Positions 1-6,691 of a DNA stretch of 9,157 bases are shown here, piece after piece. Positions within the stretch are counted from its first letter, which is position 1. Every line of letters begins with the position of its first letter. The position numbers and the translations under genes were made by a program. Source of the DNA: Chloroflexi bacterium RBG_16_72_14 (GTDB lineage: Bacteria > Chloroflexota > Limnocylindria > Limnocylindrales > CSP1-4); assembly GCA_001797035.1 (NCBI GenBank), contig MGOE01000065.1, positions 43,665 through 52,821 of the forward strand. The letters run 5' to 3'. The notes beneath the pieces were generated by a model, which saw nothing but the letters and a program-made list of their open reading frames with translations, was not told the DNA's origin and did no database searches.

Positions 1-287
1 ACGAGCGCCTCGAGCCGCGGCTGCGAGCATTCGCCGACGTCACCGTCGCGCACGTGAACATCGACGCCGTGGCCCACGCGGCGAAGGTCACGCGCGGCGA
101 CCGTCGGACCTGGCTCGCGTCCCTTGCCCTCGCCGCTACCGTGGCCGTCGCGGTCATGGCCGTGCCCTATCTCGGGGAGTCGGGCCCGTGGCCCGCCTTC
201 GCGGCGGGCATGAGCTTGCCTTGGCCGTCGCCCACCCCCGTGCCGACGACGGACATCGCACCGGGGGTCGTCGAGACTCCGCGCTGA
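1..287 (+). CDS. 3' end of a membrane-anchored protein of unknown function (partial)
   Basis: The reading frame is open from the left edge (first full codon at 3) to a TGA at 285-287, so the 95 visible residues are the C-terminus of a longer protein whose start lies outside the window. After about 38 mainly polar residues there is one hydrophobic segment (LASLALAATVAVAVMAVPYL) preceded by basic residues (KVTRGDRR). This looks like a single membrane helix with the upstream part in the cytoplasm. A Pro/Thr/Ser-rich tail of about 35 residues would then lie outside. I do not recognise the family. In some actinobacteria the gene shortly before pyrG encodes SteA, a cytoplasmic domain with a C-terminal membrane anchor. 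The topology and position would fit that, but the visible sequence is too short and unspecific to claim it. A GTG at 54 is in frame, but coding appears to run on upstream of it. Confidence 0.6.
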   Translation, partial: ERLEPRLRAFADVTVAHVNIDAVAHAAKVTRGDRRTWLASLALAATVAVAVMAVPYLGESGPWPAFAAGMSLPWPSPTPVPTTDIAPGVVETPR

Positions 288-296
288 TCAGGCTGC

Positions 297-332
297 GCCC
301 GACGCGCGGGCATCCCGTCCGCTGATCGGGAT
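297..332 (+). other. Two short hairpins between the upstream gene and pyrG
   Basis: GCCCG (297-301) pairs with CGGGC (307-311) over a 5-base loop. ATCCCG (312-317) pairs with CGGGAT (327-332) over a 9-base loop. The octamer CGCTGATC occurs at 282-289 and again at 320-327. No T-run follows either stem, so these are not canonical intrinsic terminators. They could be a weak end for the upstream transcript or chance in GC-rich DNA. Confidence 0.25.
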
Positions 333-361
333 TCGACTGCGGGAGGCGATTTCGATAGCAT
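332..361 (+). promoter_or_regulatory. Weak candidate promoter for pyrG with a TTCGA inverted repeat
   Basis: TAGCAT (356-361) fits the TAnnnT pattern of a -10 box, but the only upstream partner is a poor TTCGAC (332-337) at an 18-base spacing. The box sits inside an inverted repeat, TTCGA (351-355) and TCGAA (362-366). A third TTCGA lies at 332-336. The patch is less GC-rich than its surroundings. The promoter call is weak, and read-through from the upstream gene is possible. Confidence 0.25.
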
Positions 362-388
362 TCGAAAAACCCCGGAGGACCGCGACCC

Positions 389-2092
<1,704 letters not shown>

Positions 2093-2137
2093 GCGCCGGT
2101 CGCCGCACGCCCGTCGGGGGACTGGCGCGCGTGATCG

Positions 2138-2167
2138 TTGACGCGGCAAGGTGCCGCGCGATATGCT
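2138..2167 (+). promoter_or_regulatory. sigma70-type promoter of rho with a dyad in the spacer
   Basis: TTGACG (2138-2143, five of six consensus bases) and TATGCT (2162-2167, four of six) are 18 bases apart, which predicts transcription starting near 2174 and a leader of about 126 bases before rho. The spacer is almost filled by the perfect dyad CGCGGCA (2142-2148) AGG TGCCGCG (2152-2158). That dyad is a good candidate operator. MerR-type activators bind in this position, usually with 19-20 base spacers. This is the clearest promoter in the window. Confidence 0.55.
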
Positions 2168-2173
2168 CCGCTC

Positions 2174-2299
2174 ATCCCCACCGGCCGCGCGCGACGGCAC
2201 TCCGATTCCGCGCGACAACGGCCCGTGGCGCGACCTATCGTTCCCCGCCGGTGCCCAATCGGCGCGGGAGCCACACCTTCCCGAGGTTCGCCGATCCCC
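2174..2299 (+). promoter_or_regulatory. C-rich structured 5' leader of rho with a hairpin over the ribosome-binding site
   Basis: The leader contains CACCGGC (2179-2185), complementary to GCCGGTG (2247-2253), and three copies of GCGCGAC at 2189, 2210 and 2228. Just before the start, ATCGGCG (2258-2264) pairs with CGCCGAT (2289-2295), and the adjoining CGGGA (2265-2269) pairs with TCCCG (2279-2283). This gives a 12-bp stem with bulge AGGTT (2284-2288). The only Shine-Dalgarno-like bases, GAGG (2283-2286), lie at that stem/bulge junction. rho is autogenously attenuated in several bacteria, and a C-rich leader is what Rho binds. Control here by Rho binding or by hiding the ribosome-binding site is inference. 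Confidence 0.4.
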
Positions 2300-3679
2300 A
2301 TGCCGAATGGCCCCGACCAGCGCCCGAGCCGCAATCGTCGGCCGCGCCGTCGACCCCAGACCAGCCGCCTGCCCGTCACCGAGCAGGACGAGGTCGCCGA
2401 GCTCGAGGCCGCGCGCGAGCGCAACGACCTCGACATCCGCGACCTGCAGGAGATGTCCGTCAAGGAGCTGCGCGAGGTCAGCGCGCGCCTCGACATCGCG
2501 GCGGCCACAGCGGAGCGCCGCGACGACGTCATCGACCGCATCCTCCAGGCGCAGACCGAGCGCGCTGGCCTGGACTACGCCTTTGGCATCCTCGATATCG
2601 TGGACGAGGGCTACGGCTTCATGCGCCGCCACGGCCTGCTGCCCAGCCCCGACGACGTGTACGTCAGCTCCAGCCAGGTGCGCCGCTTCGGCCTGCGGGT
2701 CGGCGACCGCGTCACCGGCGCGGTCCGCGCCCCCCGCGAGGGCGAGAAGTACTGGGGCCTGATCCGGGTCGACAGCGTCAACGGCGTGGACACCGAGGCC
2801 GCCCGCCGGCGCCCGTACTTCAACGACCTGACGCCGATCCACCCGATCGAGCTGATCAACCTCGAATCGGACCCCAAGAACCTCAGCCAGCGGCTGGTCA
2901 ACCTCGTCAACCCGCTGGGCAAGGGCCAGCGGGCGCTGATCGTGTCCCCGCCCAAGGCCGGCAAGACGATGCTCCTCAAGAGCATCGCCAACGGGATCAC
3001 GGCGAACTACCCGGACATCCTGCTCATGGTCGCCCTCATCGGGGAGCGGCCGGAGGAGGTGACCGACATGCGCCGGTCGGTCCACGGCGAGGTCATCAGC
3101 TCCACCTTCGACGAGCCCACCGAGAACCACACCCACGTGGCGGAGATGGCGCTCGAGATCGCGAAGCGGCAGGTGGAGACCGGCCGGGACGTCGTCATCC
3201 TGCTGGACTCGATCACCCGCCTCGCGCGCGCGTACAACCTCGCGCTGCCGCCTTCCGGCCGGACGCTCTCCGGGGGCATCGACCCGATCGCGCTCTACCC
3301 GCCCAAGCGGTTCTTCGGCGCCGCACGGAAGATCGAGGAGGGAGGCTCGCTGACCATCATCGGGACCTGCCTCGTCGACACCGGGTCGCGCATGGACGAC
3401 GTGATCTACGAGGAGTTCAAGGGCACCGGCAACTCGGAGCTGATCCTCGACCGGAAGCTCGCCGAGAAGCGGATCTTCCCCTCCATCGACGTGCAGCGCT
3501 CCGGCACCCGCCGCGAGGAGCTGCTGCTCGAGGAGGGCACCCTCAAGATGGTCTGGACGATGCGCCGGATGCTGTCTGCGGTGGGGGCCAACGAGGGCAT
3601 CGAGATCCTCCTCAACCGCCTCTCGAAGACGCAGACCAACGCCGAGTTCCTCGCCTCCCTGACCAAGAACCTCGAGTGA
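2300..3679 (+). CDS. rho: Transcription termination factor Rho
   Basis: Rho is a hexameric RNA-dependent ATPase/translocase that ends transcription at untranslated, C-rich RNA. From the ATG at 2300 the product is 459 residues. It has an Arg-rich extension (about 1-25), the N-terminal helical domain (about 47-85, MSVKELREVSARL), the RNA-binding cold-shock-like domain (about 90-162, with GYGFMRR and DVYVSSSQVRRFGLRVGD), and the ATPase domain. The ATPase domain has Walker A PPKAGKT (217-223), Walker B VVILLDSITRLARAYN, the KGTGN loop and the arginine-containing SGTRREE (401-407). The frame stays open upstream to a TTG at 2138, but that TTG is the promoter -35 box and the upstream translation is low-complexity Arg/Pro. 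ATG 2300 is therefore the better start, with GAGG at 2283-2286. E. coli Rho is 419 residues. The long hydrophilic insertion of actinobacterial Rho is absent. Confidence 0.98.
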   Translation: MPNGPDQRPSRNRRPRRRPQTSRLPVTEQDEVAELEAARERNDLDIRDLQEMSVKELREVSARLDIAAATAERRDDVIDRILQAQTERAGLDYAFGILDIVDEGYGFMRRHGLLPSPDDVYVSSSQVRRFGLRVGDRVTGAVRAPREGEKYWGLIRVDSVNGVDTEAARRRPYFNDLTPIHPIELINLESDPKNLSQRLVNLVNPLGKGQRALIVSPPKAGKTMLLKSIANGITANYPDILLMVALIGERPEEVTDMRRSVHGEVISSTFDEPTENHTHVAEMALEIAKRQVETGRDVVILLDSITRLARAYNLALPPSGRTLSGGIDPIALYPPKRFFGAARKIEEGGSLTIIGTCLVDTGSRMDDVIYEEFKGTGNSELILDRKLAEKRIFPSIDVQRSGTRREELLLEEGTLKMVWTMRRMLSAVGANEGIEILLNRLSKTQTNAEFLASLTKNLE

Positions 3680-3680
3680 T

Positions 3681-3727
3681 CCCGCGACCCGCCGGTGGCG
3701 GGCGGGTGTCCACCGTGGCGTCGCGGG
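3681..3727 (+). terminator. GC-rich compound stem just after rho, without a T-run
   Basis: Starting one base after the rho stop, CCCGCGAC (3681-3688) pairs perfectly with GTCGCGGG (3720-3727). Inside, CCGCC (3689-3693) pairs with GGCGG (3697-3701). Alternatives are ACCCGCC (3687-3693) with GGCGGGT (3701-3707), or GGTGG (3694-3698) with CCACC (3710-3714). No U-tract follows, so it is not a classical intrinsic terminator. It may stabilise the 3' end or act as a U-less terminator. Confidence 0.4.
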
Positions 3728-3818
3728 CTGCGGCGCGGGCGGCGGAGATTCGCCCAGATTCGCGCCATCCGGCCCGCGCTTTCCCCGCTTCCGGCCCCCA
3801 GCGGAGGGGGTCTCGCGT

Positions 3819-3852
3819 TTGCGCGATCTGTTTCGGTTCTGTTACGGTTCCG
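3819..3852 (+). promoter_or_regulatory. Candidate promoter of the LysM/M23 gene with an 11-bp tandem near-repeat
   Basis: TTGCGC (3819-3824) and TACGGT (3843-3848, TAnnnT pattern) are 18 bases apart in the most AT-rich patch of the 312-base gap after rho. Overlapping it are two adjacent 11-bp units, TTTCGGTTCTG (3831-3841) and TTACGGTTCCG (3842-3852), with 9 of 11 bases identical and close to one helical turn apart. Transcription would begin near 3855, leaving a leader of about 137 bases. Between the stem ending at 3727 and this patch I see nothing recognisable. Confidence 0.35.
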
Positions 3853-3861
3853 GCCTAGCCA

Positions 3862-3990
3862 ACGGTCGTTCCGGGAGGGTTCGGGGCGGCCACGGGGGTT
3901 GCACGAAGCGCGCACATCGCGAATCCCCGGACGATCGTCCGCCGCCCCAGGGCACCCGTCCCCGGACCGATCGTCAGCCCAGGAGACCGT
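3862..3990 (+). ncRNA. Structured 5' leader of the LysM/M23 gene, candidate cis-regulatory RNA
   Basis: A nested series of complementary segments can fold as one element. The helices are ACGGTC (3862-3867) with GACCGT (3985-3990); TCCGGG (3870-3875) with CCCGGA (3961-3966); GGGT (3877-3880) with ACCC (3954-3957); and GGGGCGGC (3883-3890) with GCCGCCCC (3941-3948). Inside the last, GGGGGTT (3894-3900) pairs with AATCCCC (3922-3928, one G-U), and GGAC (3929-3932) pairs with GTCC (3937-3940). The inner part forms a three-way junction with only three unpaired bases. The outermost helix takes in the last base of the Shine-Dalgarno (AGGAG, 3981-3985) and ends one base before the TTG start. Regulation is inferred from this layout. 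c-di-AMP (ydaO) riboswitches often precede cell-wall hydrolase genes, but the ydaO core is not convincingly present. Confidence 0.4.
3924..3977 (+). repeat. Pair of near-identical direct repeats upstream of the LysM/M23 start
   Basis: TCCCCGGACGATCGTCCG (3924-3941) recurs as TCCCCGGACCGATCGTCAG (3959-3977), with one inserted base and one substitution, 35 bases apart. The first copy contains the perfect 14-bp palindrome CGGACGATCGTCCG (3928-3941). GACGATCG (3930-3937) is also complementary to CGATCGTC (3968-3975) in the second copy. In RNA the first copy could therefore fold on itself or pair with the second. In DNA the two could be protein-binding sites. Confidence 0.5.
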
Positions 3991-3991
3991 A

Positions 3992-5332
3992 TTGCAGAAG
4001 CCAACGGACGGCGCGCAGCGCCCAACCGATCGCCTGCGCCACGCCCGCACTCGAGCATCCTCGGCCTCACGACTCAACGGCCGCAGCATCCGCACCGCCC
4101 GCGCGATCCGATCGCGGCTCAGGGCCGGTTCGATCACCGCCCTTCCGTGGCGGGCGCTGCTCACCGCCGCGCTCCGGCCGTTCGCGACCGCCGAGCGCGC
4201 CCTGCCCATCGCCGTGGCGGCCATCGTCGCCGTGGCGTCGCTGCTCGCCCTCCTCCCCAGCACGCCGCAGGGCGCGGTCGGCGGAACGACCGGCAGCGGC
4301 TCCAGTGTCCGAATCGCCGTGGGCGGCCTGGGCTCCGAGCGGCTGGAGATTCTCGACAACGGCTTCTCGGCCGGCCTGCCGGACGAGGGGCCGAGCTTCC
4401 AGCCCGTCACGCTCCCCGGCGACATCATCACCGAGCCCGCCGCGGAGGTCGAGACGGTCCGGGCCGGCGCCATCCTCGACGACGGCACCCTGCTCACGGG
4501 CTATGCGCCCGCGACCACGGTCGAGGACGGCTCCGACCTGATCCGGCGCTACAAGGTGAAGTCCGGCGACACCCTCGTGATGATCGCGCGCAAGTTCGAC
4601 GTCTCGATGATGACGCTGTGGTGGGCGAACAAGCTCAAGGCCAAGGACGAGCTCCATGTCGGCCAGGTCCTGCGCATCCCCCCGGTCAGCGGCCTCGTGG
4701 TCACGGTCGGCGAGACCGACACGCTCGAATCGCTGGCCGCGGAGCACAAGGTGGCGCCGTCGAAGATCATCGAGCTCAACGGCCTCGACGACCCGACGCT
4801 CGTCGTGGGCCAGGTCCTCGTGCTGCCGGGCGCCAAGGGCGAGCCGATCCCGACGCCCAAGCCCACGCCCAAACCCACCGCGAAGCCGCGGTCCGGTGGT
4901 GGCGGCGGTGGCGGCGGTGGCGGCGGTGGCGGTGTCGGCGGCAGCTACTCCGGCGGCAGCATGCGCTGGCCGGTGGTGGGTGGCGACAACTACATCAGCC
5001 AGTACTTCCATTACGGCCACTACGGCCTCGACATCGCGGCCGACTACGGCACCAAGGTCGTCGCGGCCACGGGTGGCCGGGTGACGTTCGCCGGCTGGAA
5101 GTCCAACGGCGGTGGCTACCAGGTCTGGATCTCGCACGGCGGCGGCATCTACACCACGTACAACCACATGGCCGGGGTCTCGGTCGGGGCGGGCCAGTAC
5201 GTGGGTCGGGGCCAGCAGGTGGGACGCGTGGGCACGAGCGGCTACGCCACCGGGCCCCACCTCCACTTCGAGGTGTGGCGCGGCCCGATCTGGGACGGCG
5301 GTACGCGCGTCAACCCGCTGCGCTACCTGTAG
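3992..5332 (+). CDS. Membrane-anchored LysM-LysM-M23 peptidoglycan endopeptidase
   Basis: This is a probable cell-wall hydrolase that cuts peptide cross-links in peptidoglycan outside the membrane. From TTG 3992 (AGGAG at 3981-3985, six bases upstream) the product is 446 residues. Order: a basic cytoplasmic N-terminus of about 70 residues; one membrane helix (about 71-89, LPIAVAAIVAVASLLALLP); an extracytoplasmic region; LysM 1 (about 187-230, YKVKSGDTLVMIARKF); LysM 2 (about 235-280); a Pro-Thr-Lys linker and a run of 13 glycines; and a C-terminal M23 (LytM-type) domain (about 326-446). The M23 zinc ligands are present as His343 and Asp347 (GHYGLD) and His425 (HLHFEV), with the further catalytic histidines His392 (YNHM) and His423. 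An active enzyme is therefore expected rather than a degenerate EnvC-like one. The frame is open upstream to 3695, but that stretch is low-complexity, overlaps the structured leader and lacks a better start. Substrate specificity cannot be read from sequence. Confidence 0.92.
   Translation: MQKPTDGAQRPTDRLRHARTRASSASRLNGRSIRTARAIRSRLRAGSITALPWRALLTAALRPFATAERALPIAVAAIVAVASLLALLPSTPQGAVGGTTGSGSSVRIAVGGLGSERLEILDNGFSAGLPDEGPSFQPVTLPGDIITEPAAEVETVRAGAILDDGTLLTGYAPATTVEDGSDLIRRYKVKSGDTLVMIARKFDVSMMTLWWANKLKAKDELHVGQVLRIPPVSGLVVTVGETDTLESLAAEHKVAPSKIIELNGLDDPTLVVGQVLVLPGAKGEPIPTPKPTPKPTAKPRSGGGGGGGGGGGGGVGGSYSGGSMRWPVVGGDNYISQYFHYGHYGLDIAADYGTKVVAATGGRVTFAGWKSNGGGYQVWISHGGGIYTTYNHMAGVSVGAGQYVGRGQQVGRVGTSGYATGPHLHFEVWRGPIWDGGTRVNPLRYL
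4895..4933 (+). repeat. In-frame GGTGGCGGC microsatellite encoding 13 glycines
   Basis: Three exact tandem copies of the 9-mer GGTGGCGGC (4898-4924), with partial units on both sides, encode 13 consecutive glycines in the linker between the LysM and M23 domains. Just upstream (about 4849-4880) a 12-base unit encoding Pro-Thr-Pro-Lys is repeated imperfectly. Both tracts are prone to slippage. Changes by whole codons would alter linker length without breaking the frame. Confidence 0.85.
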
Positions 5333-5346
5333 CCAGTCCCCGCCTG

Positions 5347-5367
5347 GCCCGGCGACTGCCGCCGGGC
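5347..5367 (+). terminator. GC hairpin after the LysM/M23 gene
   Basis: GCCCGGC (5347-5353) pairs perfectly with GCCGGGC (5361-5367) over a 7-base loop, 15 bases after the hydrolase stop and before the obgE start. No T-run follows, so termination efficiency is uncertain. Its position suggests a boundary between the two transcription units. Confidence 0.4.
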
Positions 5368-5385
5368 GGTGCCCCCGCAGGCCCG

Positions 5386-5402
5386 TGCGACAATGCTCCC
5401 GA
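5386..5402 (+). promoter_or_regulatory. Possible extended -10 box giving a leaderless obgE mRNA
   Basis: TGCGACAAT (5386-5394) reads as an extended -10 element (TGn followed by GACAAT, four of six matches to TATAAT). The hexamer ends seven bases before the obgE ATG at 5402, the spacing at which transcription would start at or next to the start codon. There is no Shine-Dalgarno before this ATG, which fits a leaderless message. No good -35 box is visible. Confidence 0.35.
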
Positions 5403-6691
5403 TGTTCCTCGACGAGGTCCACATCTCCGTGCGCGCCGGCGCGGGCGGCGATGGAGCGGCCACCTTCCGGCGCGAGGCCCACGTCCCCCGGGGCGGCCCC
5501 GACGGTGGTGACGGCGGACGAGGCGGGTCCGTGTACCTGCGCGTCGATCCCGGCCAGACCACGCTCCGCGACTTCCGCTACAAGCACCACTTCAGCGCCA
5601 CCCCGGGCGGTCGGGGCGAGCGCGCGAAGCGGCATGGCAAGGCCGGCGAGGACCTGTACCTCTCCGTCCCGCCCGGCACCGGGGTCCTGGAGCAGGAGTC
5701 GGGGGCGCTGATCGCGGACCTCGTCGCCGTCGGCCAGGCGGTGATGGTCGCGCGGGGCGGACGGGGCGGCCTGGGCAACACCCACTTCGCCACCGCCACC
5801 CACCAGGCGCCCAGGCACGCCCAGAAGGGCGAGCCGGGCGAGGAGCGCTCGCTGCGGCTCGAGCTCCGCCTGATCGCGGACGTCGGCCTCGTGGGGCTGC
5901 CAAACGCGGGCAAGTCCACGCTGCTCGCGGCGCTCACCGCCGCCCGCCCCAAGATCGCGTCGTACCCGTTCACGACGCTGGAGCCCAACCTCGGCGTCAT
6001 GGACCTGGGCGTGGAGGACGGCCGCCGGCCTACGATCGCGGACGTGCCGGGCCTGATCGAGGGCGCATCGTCCGGGGCCGGTCTCGGCCACGCGTTCCTG
6101 CGCCACGTCGAGCGGACGCGGATGCTGCTGCACGTCGTGGACGGCGCCGCCCGCGACCCGCGCTGGGACCACGACGTGATCCGCGACGAGCTCCGGGCGC
6201 ACGACGAGGCGCTGCTGGCCAAGCCCCTGCTCGTGGTGTTCAACAAGCTGGACCTGGCCGATGCCCGCGAGGCATGGCCGGCCTTCCGGGCCGCGATGCG
6301 CGAGGCGGGGGTCCCGGCGCTCGCGATCTCCGCGGAGGCGGGCGAGGGGCTGGACACGCTGCGGGCCGCGGTGGCGGAGCGGCTGCCGGACCTCGAGGCG
6401 CTGGCGCAGCCGCCGGAGCCGGCGGGCGTCGTCGTGCACCGGATCGAGGCCGCCGGCGAGGGGTTCACGCTGGAGCGCGAGGACGGGGCGTTCCGGGTCC
6501 GCGGCAAGCGCATCGAGCGGCTGGTGGTGCAGACCAACTTCGACAACGAGGAGTCCGCCGAGCGCTTCCAGCGCGAGCTGGTGCGGCTCGGGGTCGACGC
6601 CGCGCTGCGCAAGGCCGGGATCCGGCCCGGCGACGACGTCCGGATCGCTGGCACCGAGCTCGCGTGGGAGCCGCCCGAGGCGGACCGGTGA
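5402..6691 (+). CDS. obgE: Obg/CgtA-family GTPase, ribosome assembly
   Basis: This is a GTPase that binds the large ribosomal subunit during its maturation and links ribosome assembly to growth and the stringent response. The 429-residue product has the glycine-rich Obg fold (1-158, starting MFLDEVHISVRAGAGGDG), the G domain, and an OCT domain (about 344-423). In the G domain, G1 is GLPNAGKST (165-173), G3 is DVPG (214-217), G4 is NKLD (281-284) and G5 is SAE (310-312). The OCT domain is typical of Gram-positive-type Obg and absent from E. coli ObgE. ATG 5402 is chosen because MFLDEV matches the family N-terminus. GTG 5369 and ATG 5393 are also in frame but would add unconserved residues. There is no Shine-Dalgarno, in contrast to nadD and rsfS downstream. 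The stop overlaps the nadD start, so this is the first gene of obgE-nadD-rsfS. Confidence 0.98.
   Translation: MFLDEVHISVRAGAGGDGAATFRREAHVPRGGPDGGDGGRGGSVYLRVDPGQTTLRDFRYKHHFSATPGGRGERAKRHGKAGEDLYLSVPPGTGVLEQESGALIADLVAVGQAVMVARGGRGGLGNTHFATATHQAPRHAQKGEPGEERSLRLELRLIADVGLVGLPNAGKSTLLAALTAARPKIASYPFTTLEPNLGVMDLGVEDGRRPTIADVPGLIEGASSGAGLGHAFLRHVERTRMLLHVVDGAARDPRWDHDVIRDELRAHDEALLAKPLLVVFNKLDLADAREAWPAFRAAMREAGVPALAISAEAGEGLDTLRAAVAERLPDLEALAQPPEPAGVVVHRIEAAGEGFTLEREDGAFRVRGKRIERLVVQTNFDNEESAERFQRELVRLGVDAALRKAGIRPGDDVRIAGTELAWEPPEADR

Noticed and set aside
2138..2299. Extension of rho to the TTG at 2138
   Set aside because: The TTG is the -35 box of a good promoter, and the 54 extra residues are unconserved low-complexity sequence.
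3862..3990. Definite c-di-AMP (ydaO) riboswitch
   Set aside because: Only partial, ordered resemblance. The conserved GGGGGA-type and GCTAACCTCG-type core segments are not present as expected, so it is kept as an open candidate structured leader.
3695..3991. N-terminal extension of the LysM/M23 gene up to 3695
   Set aside because: No better start with a Shine-Dalgarno. The region contains a terminator-like stem, a promoter-like patch and a folded leader.
5369..5401. Earlier obgE starts at GTG 5369 or ATG 5393
   Set aside because: The family begins MFxDEV, which matches ATG 5402. The earlier codons add non-conserved residues and have no Shine-Dalgarno.
4067..6439. Long open frame on the minus strand opposite the hydrolase and obgE genes
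   Set aside because: Same reason: low-complexity shadow of well-supported genes on the plus strand.
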